Shown in pieces: positions 1 through 7,524 of a stretch of 49,946 nucleotides of DNA (positions are counted from its first letter, which is position 1; the number at the start of each line of letters is the position of its first letter). The notes below the pieces were generated by a model. The model saw nothing but the letters and a program-made list of their open reading frames with translations. It had not been told where the DNA came from and made no database searches. This DNA is from a virus, in the IMG/VR virus record IMGVR_UViG_3300042560_002642, positions 1 through 49,946 of that record. One strand, 5' to 3'. Both the position numbers and the translations under genes were made by a program.

Positions 1-127
1 TTCGGTTGGAACGGAAAACAAGCACATCGCAACTTTCCAAACCTCGGCCAGCGGAACGAGCTACAGGCTCATTCTGCACGTTTCCTCAACCAGCGCGCTA
101 GATTATGCCCTGGCAATCGACAATGTT
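1..127. repeat. Terminal direct repeat, left copy (circular assembly overlap)
   Basis: These 127 bases are identical to positions 49820-49946. The length 127 is a common assembler k-mer size and the reading frame of the fibre gene continues across the join, so this is best read as the overlap of a circular contig, not a biological terminal repeat. A circularly permuted or circular genome is implied. Confidence 0.95.
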
Positions 128-1513
128 GTTGTTGGTCCGCAGACCGTTCAGTACGGAGCGGCCTTAACGGACTGGGTATCGTTTACCCCAACTGGCTCTC
201 TTTCTACTAACACCACCTACAGCGCTGGACGATGGAGAAGAGTGGGCGACTCGGCAGAGATTCAGTACCTCATTACCTTCTCTGGCGACCCAGGAACCGG
301 GTACTCAACTCCAACCGTAAATATGCCTTCGGGAATGGTGATAGACACCAGCAAACTGACTGACCCAGCTGGCAGAATTGTAAATCTTGGAACCTGTTTC
401 TACAGACGAGCATCGGATACCTACAACGGTATTGCGGGATATGACTCAACAACTACTTTAATTCTGTACGGACTCAGATCAAGAGCCTCCGGAACCGGGG
501 TTGACGTCGCAGCTATCGCAGACGGATTCCCATCGGTAACTGATTTCGCTAGCGGAGACTGGATTTATGTAAGCGCAAAGGTTCCAGTAGCCGGATGGTC
601 CTCAACCGTTCAAATGAGCAGCGATACCGACACCAGGGTGGTTGTTTTTACTGGCGCTCTGATAACAACAAGCATCTCGTCAGGAACTATTGACGTCCCA
701 AAAATAATTGTTCCCGCAGTGTCCTTGGACACTCACGGGGCATACAACGCATCTACTGGAGTTTATACCGTTCCGGTGCCTGGTTTCTATAGACTAACAC
801 ATAGAAACACTATGGCTATGGAAGCAGGAAAGCTTCTCCGTGTAGGGGTGGCAATAAACGGAACAAGCAATTTCTCTAAAATGACCCAGCTTACAAACGG
901 GTCATCTTCTAGCTACAATTTAAACCCAACTTTCTCAGATGTTTTCTTTTTGAACGCTGGAGACCTGGTTCGGTTTTGTGTTTCTCACGACAACTCATCC
1001 GCCACGAGTCTTTTTTCAGACTCAAGAATGCAGTGCTACTCAATAGAAAGAGTATCTGGTCCATCTGCGATTGCGGCCACGGAAACCGTAAACGAAATCT
1101 GGACCAACAGCGCAGGAACCGCTCTCGGAGCAACGGGCGTAGTTGTTACAACCCCGTACGCAACGAAAGTGGCCTCTACTCACGGCGCTTGGAACGGAAC
1201 AACTTTTACGGCTCCTGTTTCAGGAACGTACATGGTGACTGCTAACGTAGCTATGTTTGTTCCGACGACCTCAACTTTGGGAGGAACAGGGGATTTGTTT
1301 TTGAACAAAAGTGGTTCGGCCTTTGCTTGGTCTAGGTTCGTTCAGTCCACAGCTAACACAATCAACTCTCTTTCCGCTTCAAGGGCTGTTCAGCTCCTCG
1401 CGGGAGAGCAGGTTGTTGTGACTATGCGTATGTACTACAACGGAGCGACAACGCCCACGCTGTACAACGATGCCGCAATCAATACTTTAACAATAACAAG
1501 AGTTGGTAACTAA
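1..1513 (+). CDS. Tail fibre protein, C-terminal part (gene continues from 49371 across the contig join)
   Basis: This is the 3' part of a gene that starts at ATG 49371. Joined, it encodes about 653 aa, of which the last 503 lie here; the frame is kept exactly across the 127-bp overlap. The first part of the protein looks like a jelly-roll carbohydrate-binding-type domain. The C-terminal half holds two C1q/TNF-like beta-sandwich modules, recognisable by THGAYNASTGVYTVPVPGFY (encoded near 730-790) and STHGAWNGTTFTAPVSGTYM (near 1175-1235). C1q-like modules trimerise and bind ligands at the tips of many phage fibres. The gene follows two other fibre genes in the same direction and precedes the lysis genes. 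Receptor binding is inferred from domain type and position. Confidence 0.85.
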   Translation, partial: SVGTENKHIATFQTSASGTSYRLILHVSSTSALDYALAIDNVVVGPQTVQYGAALTDWVSFTPTGSLSTNTTYSAGRWRRVGDSAEIQYLITFSGDPGTGYSTPTVNMPSGMVIDTSKLTDPAGRIVNLGTCFYRRASDTYNGIAGYDSTTTLILYGLRSRASGTGVDVAAIADGFPSVTDFASGDWIYVSAKVPVAGWSSTVQMSSDTDTRVVVFTGALITTSISSGTIDVPKIIVPAVSLDTHGAYNASTGVYTVPVPGFYRLTHRNTMAMEAGKLLRVGVAINGTSNFSKMTQLTNGSSSSYNLNPTFSDVFFLNAGDLVRFCVSHDNSSATSLFSDSRMQCYSIERVSGPSAIAATETVNEIWTNSAGTALGATGVVVTTPYATKVASTHGAWNGTTFTAPVSGTYMVTANVAMFVPTTSTLGGTGDLFLNKSGSAFAWSRFVQSTANTINSLSASRAVQLLAGEQVVVTMRMYYNGATTPTLYNDAAINTLTITRVGN

Positions 1514-1527
1514 CAAAGGGGAAAACA

Positions 1528-1671
1528 ATGAAGATGATGAGCAAAAAAGAAATCCAAGAAAGACTACACATGCTAGCCAAGAAAAGACTGGTTCTTCTTC
1601 GCGGCCTTAGATTGCGACGCTTGATGCTTCGATTGAAAGCGCTTGAAGGCCCTTGCGAGTGCTGTAAGTGA
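1528..1671 (+). CDS. Small basic protein of unknown function (47 aa)
   Basis: An ATG at 1528 follows an AAAGGGG Shine-Dalgarno and the frame stays open to TGA 1669-1671. The product is very basic, rich in Leu, Arg and Lys, probably helical, and ends in a cysteine cluster (CECCK). The next gene starts at a GTG overlapping this stop (GTGA), so the two are translationally coupled. It lies between the fibre and endolysin genes. I do not recognise a family; an amphipathic lysis or membrane-active role is possible but unproven. Confidence 0.6.
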   Translation: MKMMSKKEIQERLHMLAKKRLVLLRGLRLRRLMLRLKALEGPCECCK

Positions 1672-1922
1672 GCAAAGGCGACATCGAAAAAGATGCGCGA
1701 GAGGTAATGGAAAGCCTCAAGGCTCCATGCTGGTCGGGCTATGAGCCCGTACCCGGGAAAAAGCCTTACTCTCCCGGCTCTTGTAGGCCGATGAGCAAAT
1801 CAATAACAGAGAGAAGACTGGAAATGCTCGATAACGAGAATACAGTCGGAGGTCGGACAGAAGATGAGCCCAAAAAAAACATCGTCACCGAAGTCCACTC
1901 TCAAAGAACCGAAAAAGCATAG
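1668..1922 (+). CDS. Small protein of unknown function before the endolysin (84 aa)
   Basis: It starts at GTG 1668, overlapping the stop of the preceding 47-aa gene by four bases, and overlaps the endolysin start (1864) by 59 bases in another frame. The product is hydrophilic and charged, with two Cys in Pro-rich stretches (APCWSGYEPVPG, SPGSCRP). No signal peptide or membrane segment is visible. The coupling at both ends supports it as a gene; the function is unknown. Confidence 0.5.
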   Translation: MSKGDIEKDAREVMESLKAPCWSGYEPVPGKKPYSPGSCRPMSKSITERRLEMLDNENTVGGRTEDEPKKNIVTEVHSQRTEKA

Positions 1923-2625
1923 ACCCCTCGAATCGGAGTCAGGCCACCTTTTCCTTTGGCACCCGGACGCGGTTATCTTCCCCGAGAGGATGCCGACGAT
2001 GGGCGTGTACAGAGAAGGGTACCCCGAAGGCGCTCTAATCCACTACACGGCAGCTAGGAGCTCAAAAGGGCTTAATGATGCCTTTGCAGCGATGGACTGG
2101 GGCAAAAAAGAGGGTTATGCGTTTTTGACCATTGCCTCGAACGGGCAGCTTGTACAAGGCCACCCCATAAACGAATGGGGGTATCACGCCGGTCAATCGT
2201 TTTGGCCCGGCCTAGGGAAAAGCCTATCCTCCAGACTTATCGGAATAGAAATTTGTAGCGCGGGGAAACTTGAACCTCAAAAAGACGGGACTTATATGTC
2301 TTGGTATGGGGAAAAGTTTACTGACCAAGACGTTCGTTATGTTGGGAAAAGCTACGGATGCGACGAGGGATTTTACCACAAATTTACTTTGGAACAGGAG
2401 CAAGCGCTCTGGGCTCTCCTTGTATTCCTCAAGGAAAACGACCCCAAAGGCCGTTTCAAATTTGAGAACGTTCTTGGACACCATGAAGTCACGAACAGTT
2501 CGACAGGAAGAAGAAAACTCGACCCTGGAGGCTCTTTCTCAATACCAATGGAACTATTGCGACGAGCCCTGAAGTTCCACCGAGAGATCGACAGCCTTGA
2601 GGGATTCACCGGCTGGGACTTGTGA
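1864..2625 (+). CDS. Endolysin, N-acetylmuramoyl-L-alanine amidase (Amidase_2 type)
   Basis: A 253-aa protein of the zinc amidase_2 / T7 lysozyme-like fold, which cuts the amide bond between muramic acid and L-alanine in peptidoglycan at the end of infection. The zinc-site pattern is visible: His60 in ALIHYTAA, His206/207 in VLGHHEV, and Asp220 in KLDPGG. WGYHAG and IGIEICS are typical core strands. The first 25 residues are a basic tail with no clear signal peptide, so export probably depends on a holin. GGAGG lies 11 bases before the ATG. Its last 72 bases overlap the 3' end of a gene on the other strand (2554-3477). Confidence 0.9.
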   Translation: MSPKKTSSPKSTLKEPKKHRPLESESGHLFLWHPDAVIFPERMPTMGVYREGYPEGALIHYTAARSSKGLNDAFAAMDWGKKEGYAFLTIASNGQLVQGHPINEWGYHAGQSFWPGLGKSLSSRLIGIEICSAGKLEPQKDGTYMSWYGEKFTDQDVRYVGKSYGCDEGFYHKFTLEQEQALWALLVFLKENDPKGRFKFENVLGHHEVTNSSTGRRKLDPGGSFSIPMELLRRALKFHREIDSLEGFTGWDL

Positions 2626-3477
2626 TTTTTTCATGTAGTGTTCGCGCTTAAAGTAGATATTCCAAAGTTCATACCAGTGGTGAACCGCAGTAAACGAGCA
2701 ACCAAGAGCCGAAAAAGGCGGGCGCTCCTCGTCTATCCGGCAATCGTCCCGGGCGACGTCCCTTAAATCCCGAACCCCATCAAGAACCAATCTACCCCAT
2801 TCCGCAACCGTCACGTTTCCGTTGGGAGCGCAATGGTGAATGAGCGTTTTCTTCTCGCAGAGAAGGGCGTTTAGGTTTTGAGACAGAACCGATGCCAGCC
2901 ACCGAGTAGGGGTTGGGGTCACTCGATTAACAGGCAGCACAATCTTGTCGAAACGATTGGTGAAATTCCTTAGGATTTTTCCAGGGAAAGTCTTCTCTGG
3001 TTTGTGAATACCGTAAAGTGAAGTAACCCGGACAATCGCGCGGTTTGGCTTGTTGGCCTCGAGTATTGTTTTTTCCATCCTGATTTTTTGCTTGGCGTAT
3101 TCGCTGCGAGGGTTTTCGGATTGTAGCAACGGATTGCCTGGTTCTGTTTCGTTTGCGGCGTAGTCGGTGGAGAAGAAAACGATTCGGCAAGCGGTCGGAA
3201 CGTCCTCGTTTAATGCTATCGGCAGGTGTTCGTTGAGGTAGAGGGATTTTTGTCTATAAACGGATGGTGCCTTCGATTCCTGAACGCTCCCGCCGCCGAC
3301 CGGAACCCAGAGAACCGAAGGAGCCCGGCTCTTTATTTCCGCGAACAGGTTTTTGTACTCGGAGAAAGACGTCCCCCTCGACTGGGATAGTATCTCTGGA
3401 CACGCTCCCGGAATCTTGTTCAGCTCCAAGAGCAGGTCTTTGCCTAGATTGCCAGCGCCTAAGATAACGTGTTTCAT
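2554..3477 (-). CDS. RmlD-like NAD(P)-dependent sugar-nucleotide reductase/epimerase
   Basis: An extended short-chain dehydrogenase of 307 aa. The start at 3477 puts the Rossmann glycine motif (VILGAGNLGKD) at the N-terminus; an in-frame upstream extension is possible. The catalytic YxxxK is present as YAKQK after FFSTDYA, and RVTSLYG follows as in RmlD proteins. RmlD reduces dTDP-4-keto-L-rhamnose to dTDP-L-rhamnose. The phage also carries rmlB (40335) and rmlC (41299) elsewhere, so a dTDP-sugar role is likely, but the exact substrate cannot be read. It is last in a minus-strand group with a membrane protein and a methyltransferase, and its 3' end overlaps the endolysin gene tail to tail. 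Confidence 0.75.
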   Translation of the reverse strand: MKHVILGAGNLGKDLLLELNKIPGACPEILSQSRGTSFSEYKNLFAEIKSRAPSVLWVPVGGGSVQESKAPSVYRQKSLYLNEHLPIALNEDVPTACRIVFFSTDYAANETEPGNPLLQSENPRSEYAKQKIRMEKTILEANKPNRAIVRVTSLYGIHKPEKTFPGKILRNFTNRFDKIVLPVNRVTPTPTRWLASVLSQNLNALLCEKKTLIHHCAPNGNVTVAEWGRLVLDGVRDLRDVARDDCRIDEERPPFSALGCSFTAVHHWYELWNIYFKREHYMKKSQVPAGESLKAVDLSVELQGSSQ

Positions 3478-3561
3478 GCTTGTGCCCATAGTAGTACAGA
3501 ACCCCCATGTAGAACAAAAAAAAGACGCTCTCAAAAAGAACGTCCAGAAACAGCCGCTCTA

Positions 3562-3888
3562 TCATTTTAAGACCCTAGACAAAACAAACAGAAAAGGCCC
3601 AATCACCCGGGAAAGAAGGTCAGTAAGAAAATCTTTGAACTCTTCGGCGGATTCTTGGCCTTTTATTAAACGAACAAGATGCCCGTCTTCTCCAAGTTCT
3701 TTTACAACGCTATAGATAATCCAAATCCAACCCGCCTTCACGAGATGGGCGTCTCCCGCTAGGCAATAACAAATAAACATAAACCCCAAAGACCAACCGA
3801 TATGAGAGGCGAATTCCGCCAACAGCTGAGGGGAGCCTATGTTTAAAAACCGAATCTTTCCCAAAATCTTTTCAAGCAATGTTTCCAT
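3562..3888 (-). CDS. Small membrane protein, unknown (108 aa)
   Basis: Two hydrophobic segments are visible, roughly residues 28-45 (IGWSLGFMFICYCLAG) and 50-65 (KAGWIWIIYSVVKEL), followed by a charged stretch and a C-terminal hydrophobic part (VIGPFLFVLSRVLK). It lies two bases after the methyltransferase gene and before the RmlD-like gene on the same strand. Holin and small accessory membrane protein of a sugar cassette are both possible. Its stop overlaps a possible further start (ATGA at 3562-3565). Confidence 0.6.
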   Translation of the reverse strand: METLLEKILGKIRFLNIGSPQLLAEFASHIGWSLGFMFICYCLAGDAHLVKAGWIWIIYSVVKELGEDGHLVRLIKGQESAEEFKDFLTDLLSRVIGPFLFVLSRVLK

Positions 3889-3890
3889 TT

Positions 3891-4412
3891 CTACTTTTCT
3901 ATCTCCACGATCAAATCCTCCATGAAGGGCCTACGTTCAAGTTGTCTAAGTTCTGGGTGCAGTGAGTGGCCGTAAGAAACGTAAGTGATGACCCGGAACC
4001 CAACCTCCTGACAAAGCAGCTCGAAGTCTTCTTTGTCGTAAACGTGCTGATGCCCCCAGAAACGCATACCATCGTTAAGCATCTGACAGGCGTTTTTCGG
4101 ATTCCAAGTTGAAGCCCAGCGGTCGAGTTTTTTCTTTCGGTAGTCGTTTACCAGAACCTCAAGGTTCGGCGTGGAGATGCGAAGCACCCCGTTCTCAGCG
4201 AGTACCCGGTAACACTCGGTCAAAAACCGAAAGGCCTCTCGTCTGGTTAGGTGTTCGATAAAATGTTCGGTGAAGATAAATTGAACTGAGCGAGATTTGT
4301 AAGGAAAGGGTTGCCTTAGGTCGCGCTTGACTCCCCCGATTGCTGGTTCCAAATCTACGTTTTCCCAACCCGCAAGCAGGTGCGGACCACACCCCAAATG
4401 TAGTTTAAGCAT
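3891..4412 (-). CDS. Class I SAM-dependent methyltransferase
   Basis: A 173-aa Rossmann methyltransferase of the Methyltransf_11-like group. Motif I is LHLGCGPHLLAGWENVDLE near residues 4-22; later strands are seen in FIFTEHFIEHL and VLRISTPNLE. This subgroup with GWxNVDL is common in cell-surface polysaccharide clusters. The start at 4412 is chosen because GGGGGAAAGT sits just upstream and motif I follows at once; the frame is open further upstream but without family features. It is first in the minus-strand trio with the RmlD-like gene, suggesting O- or N-methylation of a sugar. The substrate is inferred. Confidence 0.75.
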   Translation of the reverse strand: MLKLHLGCGPHLLAGWENVDLEPAIGGVKRDLRQPFPYKSRSVQFIFTEHFIEHLTRREAFRFLTECYRVLAENGVLRISTPNLEVLVNDYRKKKLDRWASTWNPKNACQMLNDGMRFWGHQHVYDKEDFELLCQEVGFRVITYVSYGHSLHPELRQLERRPFMEDLIVEIEK

Positions 4413-4423
4413 ACTTTCCCCCG

Positions 4424-4432
4424 TGGTATAAG
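4424..4432 (+). promoter_or_regulatory. Extended -10 promoter candidate before the MuF gene
   Basis: TGGTATAAG matches TGN plus TATAAT (5 of 6). The predicted start would be only about 3 bases before the ATG at 4442, where no Shine-Dalgarno is visible, so the transcript could be leaderless. The site lies between divergent genes. Confidence 0.4.
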
Positions 4433-4441
4433 AAACTACAA

Positions 4442-5284
4442 ATGCCACAAGACTTAATTTCTCACCTTTTCGGCAAAGATGACAGGGAATTGATTTATCG
4501 CATGGCAAAGCGGGCCCAGAAGGTAGAGCGCGATTGGAAGAAAAAATACAAGAAGCATATCGAAGAGCTAACCAACTCAATTTTAAATAACGCTGAAAAA
4601 ACAGGGCGTTTGAATCTCTCCGACGTAGAGTTCGAAAGCCTTGTCATGAAGCATCGGCTGGAGGTTGTCGAGGCCGCGACACGGGACGCTAAGAAGGCTA
4701 AACCAAAAAGCAATCTCGCAGCAAAAAAATTGTCTTTCTTGGAGGTTGTCCGAAGGCAATACGATATTTGGAGAACCAAGGGCAAGCTGCCAAAGACCGA
4801 AAAGAAAATCGCAGACGGATTGAAAAACGAATACATTAAACGAATCCAGAATGCCTACAAAAAACACGGAGAAGAGTTCCGTTCCGGGAAAACATACAAC
4901 CAGACACAGGCAAGGATAAAAATTCAGAACGCAGCAAACGTTAGCTACGCCAGAGCCCAAACGATAGTGAACACGGAAACAACCCGATACTACAACGAAG
5001 CAAGGGTCAAGTTCTACGAAGAAGAAGAGGGGGTCACGCACTATTTGTTTATGTGTATTCGAGACTTAAGGACAACCAAGTGGTGCAATACAAGATACCG
5101 GGTGGTTTACAAAAAAGATTCGGCTATCCTCAGAAAAGAAACCCCGCCAATCCACTGGAACTGCCGTTCTGAGCTGCTCCCGCTTACACCATCGAATCCG
5201 CGACACAAAAAAATGATCGACGACAAATCTTCTTTGAGAGAAAACAGGAGCCCTGAAAAGCTGCCTCCCGGGTGGAATAAGTGA
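4442..5284 (+). CDS. Mu F-like head morphogenesis protein (minor capsid)
   Basis: A 280-aa protein with the phage Mu gpF / SPP1 gp7 domain in its C-terminal half. Diagnostic stretches are IVNTETTRYYNEAR (residues 175-188), DLRTTKWCNTRYR (208-220) and PPIHWNCRSE (235-244), with the conserved Cys, His and Arg. The N-terminal half is charged and helical. Family members bind the portal and are packaged with or delivered alongside DNA. It starts the head gene run, but the portal gene is about 12 kb away across the fibre and lysis genes, which is unusual. The stop is immediately followed by a tRNA gene. Confidence 0.85.
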   Translation: MPQDLISHLFGKDDRELIYRMAKRAQKVERDWKKKYKKHIEELTNSILNNAEKTGRLNLSDVEFESLVMKHRLEVVEAATRDAKKAKPKSNLAAKKLSFLEVVRRQYDIWRTKGKLPKTEKKIADGLKNEYIKRIQNAYKKHGEEFRSGKTYNQTQARIKIQNAANVSYARAQTIVNTETTRYYNEARVKFYEEEEGVTHYLFMCIRDLRTTKWCNTRYRVVYKKDSAILRKETPPIHWNCRSELLPLTPSNPRHKKMIDDKSSLRENRSPEKLPPGWNK

Positions 5285-5358
5285 TGGGACTTAGCAATCA
5301 TGGTGAATGCACGGAGCTGTTAACTCCGACCAGGGAGGTTCGATTCCTCCAGTCCCAG
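5285..5358 (+). tRNA. tRNA-Asn (anticodon GTT)
   Basis: A full cloverleaf is seen: acceptor TGGGACT with AGTCCCA (7 pairs), D arm GCA/TGC, anticodon stem CGGAG/CTCCG around loop CTGTTAA (anticodon GTT), T stem GGAGG/CCTCC around TTCGATT, and discriminator G as usual for Asn. The U1-A72 pair also matches bacterial tRNA-Asn. CCA is not encoded, so the host CCA-adding enzyme is needed. Position 14 is T instead of the usual A. The gene starts on the base after the MuF stop codon. Confidence 0.88.
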
Positions 5359-5386
5359 CTTAACGCCCGAAGTTACAAATCATGTT

Positions 5387-5395
5387 TGATATACT
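5387..5395 (+). promoter_or_regulatory. Extended -10 promoter candidate before the protease-scaffold gene
   Basis: TGATATACT fits TGN plus TATAAT (5 of 6), with no good -35. It lies in the 99-base gap between tRNA-Asn and the head protease gene and would give a leader of about 55 bases with no clear Shine-Dalgarno. Confidence 0.4.
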
Positions 5396-5457
5396 AAATC
5401 TTTACCACTATTCTGCACATGGACTTAAGCTGAATCAACGTTTAGACTAATTAGCAC

Positions 5458-7506
5458 ATGGCAACCGTACACCTACAATCAGGTTTGTTAGAACAGGTTT
5501 CAGATAATGAACAAGGTTCATCTATCCCGAATTCGCTGACCCGAAGAGCCCTTCTCGTTTACGAGGGGGAGTTTGAATCTATGGACGGGGTGGTGAATGT
5601 TGGCCGTGACGAGCTGACTACCCTAGCAACGAATCACAACGGGCACATCGAGAGCGCGTCGAGGCTTGCTGAGGGAAAGGAATCCATGAAGGATTATCCC
5701 CCGGTTCAGCTAGACCACTCTACAAGCGCTAAAGACACCGTTGGTAGGCTTATCGGAAAGCTAGAGCTGGGCCCTTACAAAACAAAAGACGGTCGCGAAG
5801 TAATGGCAGCCTACGGAAACGTAAAGATTCTTGGCGAAGAGAACGTTGTGAAAGTAATGGACGGACGCTGGACGCACCTGAGCGTGGGCGTGGATTTTGA
5901 GAGGGGCAAGTTTTCGGAACTCACCATTACCCCGTTTCCAGCAGCGCCTGAGGCAAGCCTACTGAAAAACAATTTAGCAGCAAGAAAATCGGTGGTTAAA
6001 ACATCAGACCATAATGGAAGAAAATTTAGGATAGTTAAGCACGAGACAGAAGACGATACTGAGTTTGTTACTGAAGTTTACCTTGAGAAGAGCGGATTTG
6101 TTGATGTTGCTACTAGCTCAACACAGAGCGAGGCCGAACAAGAGGCCGTATCTTATATTAAAGACTTGGAAAGCGAAGACGACGAACTTTCTTCAGTGGG
6201 TAACGAAATGAACAAAATTAAATTAGCAAGGTGGCACAAAGATAGCGGAGAGGCCTTCGGCTACGCTGAAGAGGCCTACGTTGCAGAATCTTCCGATGGT
6301 GAGGCCTATGCTTTAGTGGCATACTTCGATAGCGAAGGATGGGTCTGGGAAATTGTGAAAGACGGGGGAGTCAAGCCAATCGTTCATGGAGACGGTAGCT
6401 CGGAAAGCGATTGCAAAGCAAAGGCTGAAGCAGCCGCAAAACAAAAAGGCATTAAACTTTTAAGTAGCAAACAACTTTGGAGGCGACTAATGGACAAAGA
6501 AAAAATGAAAAAGCACGCGATGGGAAAAGATTCCATTCCGCAGGATATTTGTAAAGTTTGCAAAAAACCACAATCGGATTGTGAGTGTACAGATGAAGAT
6601 GTTTTGAGTTTAAATAAAGAGGAAACGAAAAAGATGGCAGCCGAAGTGGAAGAACACGAAAAGAAGATGGCAGCCGAAAAAGACGAGAAGAAAGAAGAAA
6701 TGTCCAAAACCGAGGATTCCGAAAAGAAAGAAATGTCGGAGGAAAAGCCTGATGAGAAAAAGGAAATGTCTGAGAAAGAGGACGAAGAGAAGAAAGAGCT
6801 CTCAGAAAAGGACAAAGACGAAAAAAAGGACGAGCCCTCTGAAAAAGATAAAAAGATGGCAGCCGCTAGAGAGCAGATTGTTCGCTTGTCTTCGGATTTC
6901 CGAAAGGCCTTTGACGGCGCTCAGCTTGCAGCTCGAAAGGGTAAAATCCTGTCTAGGCTCAGTGCGCTCCGCTCAAGCGCGAAGATTACTCCAGCTGAAA
7001 TCAAAAAAATCGACGTCTCCAAATTGGCAGGTCAAGGCGACGAGACTGTGGAGCTAGTGCTAAAAACATACGAAGATCGCGAGCCTGTAATAATGACCGG
7101 CGCGCTCGGTTCGATTAAGGCCCACGACCTTCACGAGTTGTCCAAAGAAATTCGGATGACCAAGCTGGAAGCAGAAACCCGAAAGAACATGAGCCTGTTA
7201 AAAAACACGGTAAAGGCAAAGAAACTAGCCGAAGGCCCAGAAGAGGTTAGCATCCACGTTGACACAACGCCTCACGTTCATCAGGAGATGGCACAATGCT
7301 ATGGAGATGCCTGTAAGTTGATGGACGAAGGAAAGCTTGCTGAAGCGAAAGAGTTGCTTAAAAAGTACATGATGAAACCATCTTCTGAGGGTAGAATGGA
7401 CATGGTTGAACAGGACAAGCAATTGTCTGCGCTTGCAGAAGAATCAATTAAGATGCAAAATAAGTTCGATGAGCTACAAAAGTTAGCCGTTTCACTCGTC
7501 GGATAA
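5458..7506 (+). CDS. Prohead protease-scaffold fusion protein
   Basis: A 682-aa protein. Residues about 30-175 resemble Mu protein I / U35-type head maturation proteases, with likely catalytic His87 (PVQLDHST) and Ser142 (THLSVGVD) and the strand ELTITPFPAAPEA. A middle part (180-340) is of unknown fold. The C-terminal half is a Lys/Glu-rich helical scaffold (about 390-480) and has a CxxC...CxC group (CKVCKKPQSDCEC, about 361-373) that could bind zinc. The protease trims head proteins and the scaffold directs capsid assembly. It is followed by decoration and capsid genes. The ATG at 5458 lacks a clear Shine-Dalgarno, so the start is less sure. Confidence 0.8.
   Translation: MATVHLQSGLLEQVSDNEQGSSIPNSLTRRALLVYEGEFESMDGVVNVGRDELTTLATNHNGHIESASRLAEGKESMKDYPPVQLDHSTSAKDTVGRLIGKLELGPYKTKDGREVMAAYGNVKILGEENVVKVMDGRWTHLSVGVDFERGKFSELTITPFPAAPEASLLKNNLAARKSVVKTSDHNGRKFRIVKHETEDDTEFVTEVYLEKSGFVDVATSSTQSEAEQEAVSYIKDLESEDDELSSVGNEMNKIKLARWHKDSGEAFGYAEEAYVAESSDGEAYALVAYFDSEGWVWEIVKDGGVKPIVHGDGSSESDCKAKAEAAAKQKGIKLLSSKQLWRRLMDKEKMKKHAMGKDSIPQDICKVCKKPQSDCECTDEDVLSLNKEETKKMAAEVEEHEKKMAAEKDEKKEEMSKTEDSEKKEMSEEKPDEKKEMSEKEDEEKKELSEKDKDEKKDEPSEKDKKMAAAREQIVRLSSDFRKAFDGAQLAARKGKILSRLSALRSSAKITPAEIKKIDVSKLAGQGDETVELVLKTYEDREPVIMTGALGSIKAHDLHELSKEIRMTKLEAETRKNMSLLKNTVKAKKLAEGPEEVSIHVDTTPHVHQEMAQCYGDACKLMDEGKLAEAKELLKKYMMKPSSEGRMDMVEQDKQLSALAEESIKMQNKFDELQKLAVSLVG
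6490..7506 (+). CDS. Scaffold protein from an in-frame internal start
   Basis: An ATG at 6490 is exactly in frame with the protease gene (residue 345). It is preceded by a perfect GGAGG six bases upstream, far better than the site of the full-length start. Its product would be the 338-aa scaffold part alone, as in lambda C/Nu3 and Mu I/Z. The expression is inferred from the ribosome site and the domain boundary. Confidence 0.65.
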   Translation: MDKEKMKKHAMGKDSIPQDICKVCKKPQSDCECTDEDVLSLNKEETKKMAAEVEEHEKKMAAEKDEKKEEMSKTEDSEKKEMSEEKPDEKKEMSEKEDEEKKELSEKDKDEKKDEPSEKDKKMAAAREQIVRLSSDFRKAFDGAQLAARKGKILSRLSALRSSAKITPAEIKKIDVSKLAGQGDETVELVLKTYEDREPVIMTGALGSIKAHDLHELSKEIRMTKLEAETRKNMSLLKNTVKAKKLAEGPEEVSIHVDTTPHVHQEMAQCYGDACKLMDEGKLAEAKELLKKYMMKPSSEGRMDMVEQDKQLSALAEESIKMQNKFDELQKLAVSLVG

Positions 7507-7524
7507 ATTTAAGGAGACACTAGA

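Noticed and set aside
1-127. Biological direct terminal repeat of a linear phage genome
   Set aside because: The length is exactly 127, a usual assembler k-mer, and it lies inside a fibre coding frame, so it is an assembly overlap.
3254-3565. A minus-strand reading frame of 103 codons starting in the stop of the 108-aa membrane protein gene (ATGA) with a membrane-like first 25 residues
   Set aside because: Most of it overlaps the well-supported RmlD-like gene in another frame and its later part looks like random Arg/Ser/Gly-rich shadow. Only the first part could be a short real gene, which cannot be shown.
5285-5358. Phage attachment site in the tRNA-Asn gene
   Set aside because: The tRNA is complete, but no integrase or excisionase gene is present in the closed genome.
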